The position numbers and the translations under genes are program-made. This document shows, piece by piece, positions 24,618 to 34,551 of a DNA stretch of 64,000 nucleotides. This DNA comes from Ensifer adhaerens (GTDB lineage Bacteria > Pseudomonadota > Alphaproteobacteria > Rhizobiales > Rhizobiaceae), in the NCBI RefSeq assembly GCF_020035535.1, contig NZ_CP083349.1, positions 1,798,001 to 1,862,000 on the forward strand, written 5' to 3'. Within the stretch, counting starts at the first letter, position 1. Each line of letters starts with the position of its first letter. The notes beneath the pieces were generated by a model. It was not told where the DNA came from and ran no database searches. It saw nothing but the letters and a program-made list of their open reading frames with translations.

Positions 24618-25481
24618 ATGGCCGAGGCAGCCTGGGACGATTTGAAACTGTTTTATCACGTTGCGACCGAGGGTGGGTTGAGCGGTGCTGCGACGCGGAC
24701 AGGCTTGAGCGCCCCAACCATCGGCCGTCGCATGCACGCGCTCGAGCGCACGACCGGCAGGGTGCTCTTCATTCGCAGCCAGCAGGGCTACCGCCTCGCC
24801 CACGACGGCCAGATACTGTTCGAACATGTCCATGCCATGCAGAATGCCGCCGTGAACATCTCCGATTGGCACCGCGATGCTTTTGCGCTGCCGATCGTGT
24901 CGGTCGCAAGCGACGCCTGGGTCTCAGGCTTCGTCGCCGAACATTCAACGGACATCCGCGCCTGGGGTGACGCCTTTCGCTTCTGCTGCAAGCACGTACG
25001 TCGCGGCTTCGACCTGACCTTCCGAGAGGCGGACGTCGCCGTGCTGCACGAACAACCCCGCTCCGGCAACGTAGCGGTGCGCCGCTCGGTGAACATCGCC
25101 TATGCCGTCTATCGCGCCGGCAACATGCCGGAGCGTGACGACTTTCCCTGGATATCGATGGGCACCGAAGTTGCCTGCTCGCCGGCAGAGAGATGGGTGT
25201 TTGAAAACCGCGAGCAGCAGATCCACACCTGGACCGACAGCCCCGCCCTGCTCGTGCGGCTGATCCGCAACGGCGCCGGGCGCGGCATGCTGCCTGCCTT
25301 TATCGGCGACGGTGATCCGCTCCTGAAGCGCGAAAGCGGTCTGATCGACAGCCTGACGCATCCGTTGTGGATCGCGGCAAACGACGACGATCGCCGCCGC
25401 CCGGAAGTCCGGACGGTCATTGATCGCCTCGCCGATCTCTTCAAACGCGAAGAAGCGCGGTTCGCAGGCGCATCCGCCTGA
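24618..25481 (+). CDS. LysR-family transcriptional regulator
   Basis: A 287-residue regulator from ATG 24618 (GGAG 5 nt upstream). The N-terminal LysR helix-turn-helix is clear: DDLKLFYHVATEGGLSGAATRTGLSAPTIGRRMHALE, at residues ~7-45 (landmarks FYHVATEGGLS and PTIGRRMHALE). The C-terminal part is a shortened substrate-binding domain; the wild SPALLVRLIRNGAGRGMLPAF segment fits the end of the effector domain. The effector is unknown. It converges on gor, whose stop lies 3 bp away, and is divergent from a possible small gene. Confidence 0.85.
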   Translation: MAEAAWDDLKLFYHVATEGGLSGAATRTGLSAPTIGRRMHALERTTGRVLFIRSQQGYRLAHDGQILFEHVHAMQNAAVNISDWHRDAFALPIVSVASDAWVSGFVAEHSTDIRAWGDAFRFCCKHVRRGFDLTFREADVAVLHEQPRSGNVAVRRSVNIAYAVYRAGNMPERDDFPWISMGTEVACSPAERWVFENREQQIHTWTDSPALLVRLIRNGAGRGMLPAFIGDGDPLLKRESGLIDSLTHPLWIAANDDDRRRPEVRTVIDRLADLFKREEARFAGASA

Positions 25482-25484
25482 AGG

Positions 25485-26873
25485 TCAGACCCGCTCGCCC
25501 TTGCGGATGCGATAGGACGGCGAATACATCGTCACCAGTTCTTCGGCCGCCGTCGGATGCACCGCCATCGTCCGGTCGAAATCGTCCTTGGTGCAGCCCG
25601 CCTTCAGCGAGATGCCGAGCAGCTGCGCCATTTCGCCGGCGTCGTGGCCAAGGATATGCGCACCGAGCACCTTGCGGTCGGCGGCATTGACGATCAGCTT
25701 CATGATCATCTTTTCCTTTCGGCCCGAGAGCGTCGCCTTCATCGGTCGGAACTCGGCGCGATACACTTCCAGCTCGTCGAAGCGGCGCGCCGCTTCTTCT
25801 TCCGTCAGGCCGACGGTGCCGATTTCCGGCTGCGAGAAGACGGCAGTGGCGATCAAGTCGTGATCCGGCGACACCGGGTTGTTCTTGTATTCGGTCTCGA
25901 TGAAGCACATGGCTTCGTGGATCGCAACCGGCGTCAGCTGGACGCGGTCCGTCACATCGCCGAGCGCGTAGACGCCGGCAGCGCTGGTGCGCGAAAATGC
26001 GTCTACGACAATCGCGCCGCGCTCGTCCGTCTTGACACCGGCTGCCTCAAGGCCCAGCCCCATGGTGTTCGGCACGCGGCCGAGCGCCAGCATCACCTGG
26101 TCGACGGCGAGATCGCCGTGCTTCATGGTGTGTGCGACGCGCTTGCCGTCGGCATCGAGGGTGACCGCCTGGATGATGTCTTCGCAGAGGATGCGAATGC
26201 CCTTCTCTTCCATCGCCACATGCAGCCCGCGGCGCAAATCCTGGTCGAAGCGCGAGAGAATTTCCTTGCCGCGATAGATCAGCGTCGTCTCGACGCCGAG
26301 ACCGTGGAAGACATTGGCGAATTCGACCGCGATGTAGCCGCCGCCGGCAATCAGGATCGATTTGGGCAGTTCCGCAAGATCGAAGGCCTCGTTCGAGGAA
26401 ATGCAGTACTCGTGCCCGGGCAACGCGTCATGCGGCGTCGGATGACCACCGACGGCGATCACGATGCGTTCGGCCGTCACAGTCTTGCCGCTGTCGAGCA
26501 GGCGAACCGTGTTCGGGCCGACGAGCTCTGCGCGCGTATGCAGGATTTCGGCGCCGGCATTGTTCAGGCCCTTCTGGTAGAGCCCTTCGAGCCGGGTGAT
26601 TTCCTGCTCCTTGGCGGCGACCAGCTTCTTCCAATCGAACGTGCTCTCGCCGACCGACCAGCCGAAGCCGGCGGCATCCTCGAAATGCTCGGAGAACTGC
26701 GACGCGTAGACATAGAGCTTCTTCGGCACGCAGCCACGGATGACGCAGGTGCCGCCGTAGCGAAACTCTTCCGCGATCGCCACCTTCTTGCCGAGGCTCG
26801 CCGCCAACCGCCCGCTTCTGACACCACCGGACCCGCCACCGATTACGAAGAGGTCATAGTCGAACGCGGGCAT
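25485..26873 (-). CDS. gor: Glutathione reductase
   Basis: A 462-residue FAD-dependent disulfide reductase that regenerates glutathione with NADPH. Present are the FAD GxGxxG motif (VIGGGSGGVRSGRLAA), the redox-active CVIRGC (GGTCVIRGCVPKK), the NADPH domain GGGYIAVEFA with following FRG-type Arg, and the C-terminal HPTAAEEL His-Glu dyad of the partner-subunit active site. The start at 26873 gives the usual length; 37 further codons are open but look non-coding. It lies downstream of rpiA and the DUF2059 gene on the same strand, beyond a terminator. Confidence 0.95.
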   Translation of the reverse strand: MPAFDYDLFVIGGGSGGVRSGRLAASLGKKVAIAEEFRYGGTCVIRGCVPKKLYVYASQFSEHFEDAAGFGWSVGESTFDWKKLVAAKEQEITRLEGLYQKGLNNAGAEILHTRAELVGPNTVRLLDSGKTVTAERIVIAVGGHPTPHDALPGHEYCISSNEAFDLAELPKSILIAGGGYIAVEFANVFHGLGVETTLIYRGKEILSRFDQDLRRGLHVAMEEKGIRILCEDIIQAVTLDADGKRVAHTMKHGDLAVDQVMLALGRVPNTMGLGLEAAGVKTDERGAIVVDAFSRTSAAGVYALGDVTDRVQLTPVAIHEAMCFIETEYKNNPVSPDHDLIATAVFSQPEIGTVGLTEEEAARRFDELEVYRAEFRPMKATLSGRKEKMIMKLIVNAADRKVLGAHILGHDAGEMAQLLGISLKAGCTKDDFDRTMAVHPTAAEELVTMYSPSYRIRKGERV

Positions 26874-27000
26874 GGGCAGTCTCCTGAAAGCAAGCGGGCC
26901 GGAATGGCGAAATGGAAGGCGCGCCGAACGATCGCGCGTTCGGCAAGCATCAGCGGCCAGCCGAAGGCCGCGCCGCAGGCACATATAGTGGTGCCACCGG

Positions 27001-27030
27001 CCAAAAGAAAAGCCCGGATCTCTCCGGGCT
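27001..27030 (-). terminator. Intrinsic terminator after the DUF2059 gene
   Basis: On the minus strand, AGCCCGG-N6-CCGGGCT is followed by TTTTCTTTT. It lies between the DUF2059 stop and the gor start, so gor probably has its own promoter in addition to any read-through. Confidence 0.82.
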
Positions 27031-27063
27031 CCTCGAAACGTGATGAATGCCGCTGGCGCGTGA

Positions 27064-27609
27064 TTATTGCGCCGGTGCCTGGACGGCGCCTTCGGCGGCC
27101 GGCTGCGTGCTGCCGACCTTGTCGTCGAGCGACTTGGTGGCTTCCTGGGTCAGGTCGCGCGAAACGCCCGAGGCCCAGATGTCGGCCGCCTTCAGCAGTT
27201 CGCGCGAGGCGATCGGACCGTCGTTCAGGAGCTTCTTGCCGGCAGCGGAACCGTAGAATTCCGTGATGGCGTTCAGCTCTTCCAGCGTAAAGGTCTTGGC
27301 ATAGATCGTCGCGGCTTCGTTCTCGAGGTCGGCGCGGCGCGCGGCAAGAGCCAGCGCCTTGTCGTCAACCGTCGCGGTGATCAGTTCCTGATGGTTGGGC
27401 GAAGCCTGGATCAGGGTGTTCTTCAGCCGCTCAGCAAGGTTCGGCAGAATGTTGTCGAAGCTGTTGGTCACGCCGAGCGCTGCGATCGTCGCGCGCGCCG
27501 CCTTGATCTGCTCTTCGGAGACGTCCTGGGCCTGCACCGCCGGTACAGATGCGGAAAGCAGAACCGCGGTGGCAGCGAAAGTGCGGACAAGACCTGCGAG
27601 TTTGTTCAT
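27064..27609 (-). CDS. DUF2059 exported protein
   Basis: A 181-residue protein from ATG 27609 (AAGGG just upstream). It begins MNKLAGLVRTFAAT and has a Sec signal peptide ending near VQAQD. The mature part is helical and carries the DUF2059 core (KTFTLEELNAITEFYGSAAGKKLL is at ~115-138; key landmarks FTLEELNAI and FYGSAAGKK). The family is periplasmic and of unknown function. Here it sits between rpiA and gor on the same strand and ends at a terminator, so it is probably the last gene of an rpiA transcript. Confidence 0.85.
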   Translation of the reverse strand: MNKLAGLVRTFAATAVLLSASVPAVQAQDVSEEQIKAARATIAALGVTNSFDNILPNLAERLKNTLIQASPNHQELITATVDDKALALAARRADLENEAATIYAKTFTLEELNAITEFYGSAAGKKLLNDGPIASRELLKAADIWASGVSRDLTQEATKSLDDKVGSTQPAAEGAVQAPAQ

Positions 27610-27730
27610 TTTTACCCTTGCTCCTGTGTTTGTCGCATGCTGCCCGGGCGATTGCCGCCGCCAGGCCCGCATGTATGGAAACCTGTTGTCTTTACCGCTC
27701 CCAGCCCGGTGCGGGCTGTCGGGAACCGGG

Positions 27731-28426
27731 TCAGGACGCAGTCAGAATGCGTGCCTTTTCCGGCCCTGCAATGATTGCCAGCGACGCGATATTGATGAAA
27801 AGCCCGTGCTCGACGACGCCGGGAATGGCATTCAGCTCTCCCGCGAGCGCATCTGCATCAGGAATACGGCCAAAAGATGCATCGAGAATGAGGTGTCCAC
27901 CGTCGGTCTTGAAGGCGCCATCATGCGATTGGCGCACGGCGATTTCGCCGGAAAGGCCGAGGCGCGAAGCGACTTTCTCGATCGCGATCCGCGTTGCCAC
28001 CTGTCCGAAGGGATTGACCTCGATCGGCAGTTTGAAGGCGCCGAGAACATCGACCACCTTCGATTCGTCGGCGATCACGATCATTCGCTGCGAAGCGCTC
28101 GCGACGATCTTTTCGCGCAGCAGCGCGCCGCCGCCGCCCTTGATCAGGCGAAGTTGGCCGTCGACTTCGTCGGCGCCGTCAATCGTCAGGTCAAGTTCCG
28201 GCAGCTCGTCGAGCGACTTCAGCGAAACACCGAGCTCGAGGCAGAGCCGGGCCGTCCGCTCCGAGGTAGGAACGCCTTCGATGCGGAAGCCCGCGGCAAC
28301 CTTCTCGGCCAACAGCCGGACGAATTCCTCCGCCGTGGAGCCGGTCCCGATGCCAAGGCGCATGCCGTCTTCGACATATTCCAGAGCCGCAGCCGCGGCT
28401 TTGATTTTCATTTCGCGGGCGTCCAT
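27731..28426 (-). CDS. rpiA: Ribose-5-phosphate isomerase A
   Basis: A 231-residue enzyme interconverting ribose-5-phosphate and ribulose-5-phosphate in the pentose phosphate pathway. Family motifs are present: [13 protein letters not shown] phosphate loop, [10 protein letters not shown] with the catalytic Asp, [15 protein letters not shown] with catalytic residues, and GLFINIA near the C-terminus. The start [10 protein letters not shown] at 28426 with GGGAG upstream gives the normal length. It is divergent from gph. Confidence 0.95.
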   Translation of the reverse strand: MDAREMKIKAAAAALEYVEDGMRLGIGTGSTAEEFVRLLAEKVAAGFRIEGVPTSERTARLCLELGVSLKSLDELPELDLTIDGADEVDGQLRLIKGGGGALLREKIVASASQRMIVIADESKVVDVLGAFKLPIEVNPFGQVATRIAIEKVASRLGLSGEIAVRQSHDGAFKTDGGHLILDASFGRIPDADALAGELNAIPGVVEHGLFINIASLAIIAGPEKARILTAS

Positions 28427-28651
28427 GCGCCAGTCGCTCCCTTGTAATTCCAACGGAGGCCTTTGCTGCAAACAGCGAACGGCCTGCCCGTTTTCCGCTG
28501 AGACACTTACACGCCCGGCGACGCAAACAAAAGTCAAAATGAAATTGCCGCCAAGGAATCCGTAGCGCTTGCGACGTGCACGCCCCATTGCATTTGGCCA
28601 CCACTTCGCCTACCCGAACGGCAACGTTTCCGGTGCCATGAGGTTTTTTCG

Positions 28652-29329
28652 GTGTCATCTCCCACAGTCGTCTTCGATCTCGATGGAACGCTCGTCGATA
28701 CCGCGCCAGACCTGGTCGCAAGCCTCAACCATGCCGTGACCCAGGCCGGCATCGCGCCGGTCGGCTACGCCGATCTCACCCATCTCGTCGGACACGGCGC
28801 GCGCGCCATGATCGAGCGCACCTTCGCACTTCGGCAAAAGCCGCTCGCTGAAGACGTGCTGGAATGGCAGCTCAAGGAGTTCGTCGATTTCTACCACGGT
28901 TCGATGCCCGGCGATTCGCTGCCCTATCCGGGGCTCGTCGACGCGCTCGACCGCCTCTCCGGCGCCGGCTTCAAGCTGGCGGTCTGCACCAACAAGCCGG
29001 AAAAACTGGCGACGCGTCTGCTCGAACGCCTGGGGCTGATCGAGCGCTTCGCCGCGATCTCGGGCGGCGATACCTTCGAAGTGCGCAAACCGAATGCCGA
29101 GCACCTGCTGAGAACGGTCACCAATGCCGGCGGCAAGGCCGAGCGCTCGGTCATGGTTGGCGACAGCCTCAACGACATCCTGGTAGCGCGCAACGCCGCC
29201 GTGCCCTCGATCGCAGTACCCTTCGGCTATTCGGACGTCCCGGTCGAAAGCCTCGAACCGACCAAGATCATCGGCCACTTCGATGAACTGACGCCGGACC
29301 TGGTCTCGGCACTGCTCGAAGCCCGATAA
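28652..29329 (+). CDS. gph: Phosphoglycolate phosphatase (HAD superfamily)
   Basis: A 225-residue HAD hydrolase from a GTG start. Motif I is VFDLDGTLVDTAPD, motif II the Thr in VCTNKPEK, motif III the Lys in RKPNAEHLL, and motif IV GDSLNDILVARNA. These match the Gph/PGP subgroup, which removes phosphate from 2-phosphoglycolate formed in DNA repair or oxygenation reactions. The cap domain is the small helical type inserted after motif I. Neighbouring rpiA supports a sugar-phosphate context. A bidirectional terminator follows. Confidence 0.9.
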   Translation: MSSPTVVFDLDGTLVDTAPDLVASLNHAVTQAGIAPVGYADLTHLVGHGARAMIERTFALRQKPLAEDVLEWQLKEFVDFYHGSMPGDSLPYPGLVDALDRLSGAGFKLAVCTNKPEKLATRLLERLGLIERFAAISGGDTFEVRKPNAEHLLRTVTNAGGKAERSVMVGDSLNDILVARNAAVPSIAVPFGYSDVPVESLEPTKIIGHFDELTPDLVSALLEAR

Positions 29330-29335
29330 CAGAAC

Positions 29336-29370
29336 AGAAAAAAGGCCGCTCGAAGCGGCCTTTTCTTTTT
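29336..29370. terminator. Bidirectional terminator between gph and the L,D-transpeptidase gene
   Basis: A GGCCGCT-CGA-AGCGGCC hairpin is flanked by an A-run on the left and a T-run on the right, serving the two convergent genes. Confidence 0.9.
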
Positions 29371-29378
29371 CTTCTACC

Positions 29379-31277
29379 TTAGCCTTCGGCTCTGCGGGCG
29401 CCCCGCGTCGCGTCAAAAGCGCGGTTCATGTACATGTCGCGCTCGTAGACGTCGTTGTAATATTCGACGACCCCGTCCTTGTTCGGCCAGGCCGTGAAGT
29501 AGGCGACATAGACCGGCACCTTCACCGGCACCTGCAGCGCCTTGTTGCGACCACCGGCGATCTCCTTGCCGACATCCTCGACACTCGTTCCAAGCACCGC
29601 CGCCGCCATCCGGCGCGGATCGGCAAGCCGCACGCAGCCGTGGCTGAGCGCGCGGTTGTCACGCTTGAAGAAGCTCTTCGAGGGGGTGTCGTGCATGTAG
29701 ATTGCATGCGCGTTCGGGAACAGGATCTTCAACTCGCCGAGCGCATTGTCGCTGCTCGGCGGCTGGCGCACTGCAACCGAAGCGGTCGAGCCGTTCCAGT
29801 TGACCGATGCGGAAGGCACCGGCCGACCGCCGACCTCCACCTGGTAACCCATGCGATCGAGATAGTTCGGGTCGCTGCGGAGCTTCGGCAGCATCTCGTT
29901 GACGATGATCGACTGCGGCACGCCCCAGTACGGATTGACCTCGACGGTCTGAATCTCGTCCTGGAAGAAGTAGGTCTGGTTCGTCTTCGAGCCGACGACG
30001 ACACGCATCGAAAACTGCTCGGCGCCCTTGTCCGTATAGGTGGCAGTAAAGGCCGGCTGATTGATGAAGACGTAGCGATCGCCGAGGCCGTCCGGCAGCC
30101 AGCGTGCCTGCTCCATGGCGATCTCGAGCTTGTTGATCTTGTTCGCCACGCTGTCGCCGCCCGTCAGGAGGCGCACCGATGCCTGGCCAACGACGCCGTC
30201 AGCCTTCAGCCCATGCTCCTTCTGGAAGGCCTCGACCACCGTTACCAGTTCCGGCGTGTATTCCGGCGTTCCCTGGTACGCGGCAAGAACCGTCGCGTGT
30301 TCGGCCTTCAGCGCTTCCGATCCGCGCAGGCGGATGCCGGCGATAACGTTGGCAAGCTCAGGATTGCTCTGGCCCGGCTTCAACAGCGTATCCGGCGCGA
30401 TCTCGACGCGCTGTTCGGCACCCGTTTCCGCCCGCAGCTTCTCCAACTCGACGGAGAGTGCGGCAAACTGCGCGCTCTTCGGGTTCTGGTCGTTGAGGAG
30501 CGTGGCGACATCTTCGCTCGCCGACAGCTTGTCGAGAAGCGGCGCGAGTTCGACCGTCTTGCGCTTGAAGTCGTGGTAGCCGGAGATCTTGTTCGGATCG
30601 ATACGGCCACGCACGGTGTCCTGTGCGTAGGTCAGCGTCGCGGCCGACAGCGAGATCTCGAACTGCAGCAGTTCCTTTTCGCGGGCAATCATGTCGCCGC
30701 GATCGAATGTGTCCGACGGTACGTTGACGGCGTAGTCCTGCGGATCGAGGCCGACCTTGGCGGCGTCGGCGAGAACGGCGATCGCCGCCTTCGCCTTGGC
30801 ATTCACGCCTTCGGCGCCAATCCAGATGTAATCCATGCGGGCGCCGTAGTGGGCCTCGACCGCCTTGGCGACGTCGCCCGAGGCACGCACGTTGATGCCG
30901 GGAAGGAACTGCCGCGCATCGGCCAGGGGCGTACGCAGCATCGGCGGCAAAGCGTCGTTGCGAACGGAACCGGTGACCACCGGATCGAGCAGCTTGTCGG
31001 TGGCGATCCGGCGCAGCGCTTCGGCCTTGTAGGTGTAGTATTTCGGTCCGGTGACCTTCGGCAGCGGCTTGGCAACCATGTTCTGCTGCGGGTCGATCAT
31101 CCCGCCCAGGCCTGGGAGCGGCTGGGCAGGCTGCGTCTGTTCGGCGGAATCCGATTTCTTTCTGCCCGCCCGGATGAAATCGCCAAGCGAAAAGGCCGAA
31201 GCCGGCCGCGCATCCATGGTCGCGATCGCACAGCCGCTCATGAGCGCCACAATCGCTGCCGTCTTTATTACTCTCAT
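29379..31277 (-). CDS. L,D-transpeptidase (YcbB-like, YkuD domain)
   Basis: A 632-residue exported peptidoglycan enzyme. The N-terminal signal reads MRVIKTAAIVALMSGCAIA and may be a lipoprotein signal, with Cys after MSG. A helical scaffold domain with an inserted peptidoglycan-binding domain (VVEAFQKEHGLKADGVVGQASVRLL) precedes the catalytic YkuD domain, which ends with the HDTPSKSFFKRDNRALSHGCVRL region (catalytic His and Cys in SHGCVRL). It should form 3-3 cross-links or attach proteins to peptidoglycan, important in Rhizobiales, which grow at the pole. It is convergent with gph and divergent from fumC. Confidence 0.92.
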   Translation of the reverse strand: MRVIKTAAIVALMSGCAIATMDARPASAFSLGDFIRAGRKKSDSAEQTQPAQPLPGLGGMIDPQQNMVAKPLPKVTGPKYYTYKAEALRRIATDKLLDPVVTGSVRNDALPPMLRTPLADARQFLPGINVRASGDVAKAVEAHYGARMDYIWIGAEGVNAKAKAAIAVLADAAKVGLDPQDYAVNVPSDTFDRGDMIAREKELLQFEISLSAATLTYAQDTVRGRIDPNKISGYHDFKRKTVELAPLLDKLSASEDVATLLNDQNPKSAQFAALSVELEKLRAETGAEQRVEIAPDTLLKPGQSNPELANVIAGIRLRGSEALKAEHATVLAAYQGTPEYTPELVTVVEAFQKEHGLKADGVVGQASVRLLTGGDSVANKINKLEIAMEQARWLPDGLGDRYVFINQPAFTATYTDKGAEQFSMRVVVGSKTNQTYFFQDEIQTVEVNPYWGVPQSIIVNEMLPKLRSDPNYLDRMGYQVEVGGRPVPSASVNWNGSTASVAVRQPPSSDNALGELKILFPNAHAIYMHDTPSKSFFKRDNRALSHGCVRLADPRRMAAAVLGTSVEDVGKEIAGGRNKALQVPVKVPVYVAYFTAWPNKDGVVEYYNDVYERDMYMNRAFDATRGARRAEG

Positions 31278-31787
31278 ATGAAACTACGTCCCCGTATCGC
31301 GTTGTCGCCGAATTCGGCTGAAGCCAGATTCTCGCCACGCCCTCGTGCACCGAAAGTTATAGAAAAGGATGGTGAATGAAAAGGAAACGCGCCCACGAAC
31401 ATCGACCTTGAATCTCCTTCTGCGCCTCAACAAACGCTTCGATTCCATAACGTTCGAAGGGGGATAAAAATTTGATCCATATGGATTTTATTTCAGCATG
31501 AGGTGATAGGCCGGCATCAGCAGCCGATCGGCGCCGGAAAAGTACGCCCCCGCTGTGACCGAAACATCACAACGGCTGCGGGGGCAGGAAGCACGCGAAT
31601 CACATTCGCTGCCGAGCCGCCATGTTGCACTGCAACGTTTCAAACGATTGTAGCATGGCAAGCCGTGCCGCGCCCCTTTACAAGCTTCGGCAGGCGGGGC
31701 AGAGAGAGGCCCGGCACCCTGGGGAGTTTGCGCCATCCGGTCCCTCGCCCAGGCTTCATGAACCGCATGATCAAGGCAGGTATCACG
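31278..31787. other. 510-bp gap upstream of fumC with potential RNA structure
   Basis: No supportable gene. An AT-rich part includes the 12-bp palindrome ATCCATATGGAT (31475-31486). After it come a hairpin with GCCCCCGC/GCGGGGGC arms and an inner TGTGA/TCACA stem (about 31548-31592), and a second imperfect hairpin closed by GCCATG/CATGGC (about 31618-31660). This could be a structured fumC leader or a small RNA. Confidence 0.4.
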
Positions 31788-33179
31788 ATGACATCGACGC
31801 GCACGGAAACAGATACGTTCGGCCCCATCGAAGTGGCAAACGACCGCTATTGGGGCGCCCAGGCCCAGCGCTCGCTCGGCAATTTCAAGATCGGTTGGGA
31901 AAAGCAGCCGGCCTCGATCGTCCGGGCGCTCGGCATCGTCAAGCAGGCTGCCGCCCGCACCAACCAGGCGCTTGGCCGACTGGATTCGACCGTTGCCGAT
32001 GCCATCGTCAAGGCATCGCAGGAAGTGATCGACGGCAAGCTGAACGACCACTTCCCGCTCGTTGTCTGGCAGACAGGTTCTGGCACTCAGTCGAACATGA
32101 ATGCCAACGAGGTCATTTCGAACCGCGCCATCGAGCTGCTCGGCGGCGTCATGGGCTCGAAGAAGCCGGTGCATCCGAATGACCACGTCAACATGAGCCA
32201 GTCGTCCAACGACACCTATCCGACGGCCATGCACATCGCCTGCGCCGAGCGCGTCATTCATGACCTGCTGCCGGCACTGAAGCATCTGCACAAGGCGCTG
32301 GAAGCCAAGGTCAAGGCGTTCGACCACATCATCAAGATCGGCCGCACCCACACCCAGGACGCAACGCCGCTGACCCTTGGCCAGGAATTCTCCGGCTATG
32401 CCGCCCAGGTGGCCTCCTCGATCAAGCGCATCGAGATGACGCTTCCGGGCCTTTGCGAACTCGCCCAGGGCGGCACGGCCGTCGGTACCGGCCTCAATGC
32501 GCCCGTCGGTTTTGCCGAGAAGGTCGCAGAAGAGATCGCCAAGATCACCGGCATCGCCTTCACCACGGCGCCGAACAAGTTCGAAGCGCTCGCCGCCCAT
32601 GATTCCATGGTTTTCAGCCATGGCGCGATCAATGCGACGGCCGCAGCCCTCTTCAAGATCGCCAACGACATCCGCTTCCTCGGCTCCGGCCCGCGCTCGG
32701 GCCTCGGCGAACTGTCACTGCCGGAAAACGAACCCGGCTCGTCGATCATGCCCGGCAAGGTCAACCCGACCCAGTGCGAAGCGCTGACCCAGGTCTGCGT
32801 GCAGGTCTTCGGCAACCATGCGGCGCTGACCTTCGCCGGCAGCCAGGGCCATTTCGAGCTCAACGTCTTCAACCCGCTGATGGCCTACAATTTCCTGCAG
32901 TCGGTTCAGTTGCTCGCCGATGCGGCCGTGTCCTTCACCGACAACTGCGTCGTCGGCATCGAAGCGCGTGAAGACAACATCAAGGCAGCGCTCGACCGCT
33001 CGCTGATGCTCGTCACCGCGCTCGCTCCGAAGATCGGCTACGACAACGCAGCCAAGATCGCCAAGACCGCGCACAAAAACGGCACAACGCTCCGCGAAGA
33101 AGCCGTCGGCGGTGGCTACGTGACGAACGAAGAGTTCGACGCGGTCGTGCGCCCGGAAACGATGATCAGCCCGGCCTGA
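31788..33179 (+). CDS. fumC: Class II fumarate hydratase
   Basis: A 463-residue iron-independent fumarase of the TCA cycle. The class signature [16 protein letters not shown] is intact, as are the [12 protein letters not shown] segment and the [11 protein letters not shown] substrate-binding region. The start at 31788 ([16 protein letters not shown]) gives the standard length and has AAGGCAGGT upstream; the frame is open 95 codons further but that part is not protein-like. It is divergent from the L,D-transpeptidase gene and followed by a GC-rich hairpin. Confidence 0.96.
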   Translation: MTSTRTETDTFGPIEVANDRYWGAQAQRSLGNFKIGWEKQPASIVRALGIVKQAAARTNQALGRLDSTVADAIVKASQEVIDGKLNDHFPLVVWQTGSGTQSNMNANEVISNRAIELLGGVMGSKKPVHPNDHVNMSQSSNDTYPTAMHIACAERVIHDLLPALKHLHKALEAKVKAFDHIIKIGRTHTQDATPLTLGQEFSGYAAQVASSIKRIEMTLPGLCELAQGGTAVGTGLNAPVGFAEKVAEEIAKITGIAFTTAPNKFEALAAHDSMVFSHGAINATAAALFKIANDIRFLGSGPRSGLGELSLPENEPGSSIMPGKVNPTQCEALTQVCVQVFGNHAALTFAGSQGHFELNVFNPLMAYNFLQSVQLLADAAVSFTDNCVVGIEAREDNIKAALDRSLMLVTALAPKIGYDNAAKIAKTAHKNGTTLREEAVGGGYVTNEEFDAVVRPETMISPA

Positions 33180-33192
33180 TCCATTTTGATAC

Positions 33193-33219
33193 ACCACGGC
33201 GCCTCGATGGCGCCGTGGT
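33193..33219 (+). terminator. Hairpin after fumC
   Basis: A perfect 11-bp stem (ACCACGGCGCC / GGCGCCGTGGT) with a TCGAT loop starts 13 bp after the stop. Only a short pyrimidine tract (CTTC) follows. Confidence 0.6.
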
Positions 33220-33371
33220 CTTCAAGCCGCAAACGCAGGGGATAGATCGGCGGGATGGCCGCAGTCGATCGAATTGCGGTTCGCGGTGGCGGCAAATATT
33301 AAGACTTCGCAAATCATTTGCCCCTAAAAATCATAACCCGTAAGCAGTGATTAATATTAGGGGGTTTGCAC

Positions 33372-34442
33372 ATGCAAACGGCAAACTCGGGCAAAACGCA
33401 AACGCCCGATATCGCAGCGCAGGTAACCCATGCCATGCGCATGATGGGTGTCGCGCCCATCCCCCGCAACTACGAACTCTATTACGAAGCCTATCTCGGT
33501 TCCAATCCGCAGCTCTCCAAGGAGCTCGCGGCACTCGGCAGCCGCGCGACCCAGGAAGAACTGGATGCGATCGGCGCGCAGTATTTCAGCCATATCCACC
33601 GCTCGAACGGCATCGAGCGTGCCCATACCACGCTGGCGGCCAAGCTTGCCGAACTCGTCACCCTGTTGCGCGACGAGCAGTACGCGCTCGAGAACTACAA
33701 CAAGGTTCTCGATGAGGCCTATGTCAACATCGTCAGCAAGAGCGCATCGAGCGCCGATATTCTGCGCCACGCGATCGGCATCCTGACCGAGGCGACGGCC
33801 GAGACGATGAGCCAGGGCAAGGAGCGCGTCGAGACCGTCGTTCAGAAGTCCTTCGAGATGGAGGTCATCCGGCAGGAACTCGACGAGTACAAGCGTATCG
33901 CCAACACGGATTCGCTGACGCGTCTGGCCAACCGCCGCGCCTTCGACGACAATCTGGCGGCCGTGTACAACAATGAGCACCTGAGAAACTACACCGGCCT
34001 GCTCGTTGCCGACATCGACCATTTCAAGAAGGTCAACGACACCTTCGGCCATCCGGTTGGCGACAAGATTCTCGCGACCGTCGGCGGCGTCCTTCGCGCC
34101 AACCTGCGCCGCGAGGCTTTCGTGGCCCGCACCGGCGGCGAAGAGTTCGCTATCATCCTTGGCGACAGCACCCAGGAAGAATGCCTGCAGATCGCCGATC
34201 GCATCCGCACGGTTCTTGCAGCAACGCCCTTCCGGAACTCGAAGACCGGGGTCAATTACGGCCCGATCACGCTTTCCGTCGGGGTTTGCATGGCGACGGC
34301 GGCCGATGATCCGGTGGACCTCTACAACAAGGCCGATATCGCGCTCTATTCGGCCAAGAATGGCGGGCGCAACAAGACCGTTCTCTTTGAAGACGGCATG
34401 CGCAAGGAATCAGGTCGCAACTGGCTGATCTATCGACGTTGA
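33372..34442 (+). CDS. Soluble GGDEF diguanylate cyclase
   Basis: A 356-residue cytoplasmic protein from ATG 33372, preceded by an AGGGGG-containing, AT-rich leader. The N-terminal ~165 residues are helical and start with a conserved GVAPIPRNYELYYEAYLGSNP region seen in many rhizobial GGDEF proteins. The catalytic domain begins NTDSLTRLANRRAFD and has GGEEF at 255-259, so cyclic-di-GMP synthesis is expected. The inhibitory-site motif RxxD is degenerate (RREA), as in the other cyclase of this window. No membrane helices are seen. A terminator follows. Confidence 0.92.
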   Translation: MQTANSGKTQTPDIAAQVTHAMRMMGVAPIPRNYELYYEAYLGSNPQLSKELAALGSRATQEELDAIGAQYFSHIHRSNGIERAHTTLAAKLAELVTLLRDEQYALENYNKVLDEAYVNIVSKSASSADILRHAIGILTEATAETMSQGKERVETVVQKSFEMEVIRQELDEYKRIANTDSLTRLANRRAFDDNLAAVYNNEHLRNYTGLLVADIDHFKKVNDTFGHPVGDKILATVGGVLRANLRREAFVARTGGEEFAIILGDSTQEECLQIADRIRTVLAATPFRNSKTGVNYGPITLSVGVCMATAADDPVDLYNKADIALYSAKNGGRNKTVLFEDGMRKESGRNWLIYRR

Positions 34443-34475
34443 GCCACGGGCAAGCCCTTCGATAAGACTGAAAAT

Positions 34476-34500
34476 AAGCGCCCTTCCCGGGCGCTTTTTT
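34476..34500 (+). terminator. Intrinsic terminator after the GGDEF gene
   Basis: AAGCGCCC-TTCCC-GGGCGCTT followed by a T-run. Confidence 0.9.
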
Positions 34501-34551
34501 GTTGTCCAGGGTTGGAAGAAGTCAGTCGCCTGAATGTTCAGCGGCGGTCGG

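Noticed and set aside
31500..31600. Possible second cobalamin riboswitch before fumC (CCGGAAAAGTACGCCCCCGC resembles an aptamer arm)
   Set aside because: No B12 box or GCCACTG element follows, so only a generic hairpin can be claimed.
31488..32621. 377-residue minus-strand frame covering the fumC upstream region
   Set aside because: It is the complement of fumC codons and has no recognisable domain, although part of it extends into the non-coding gap.
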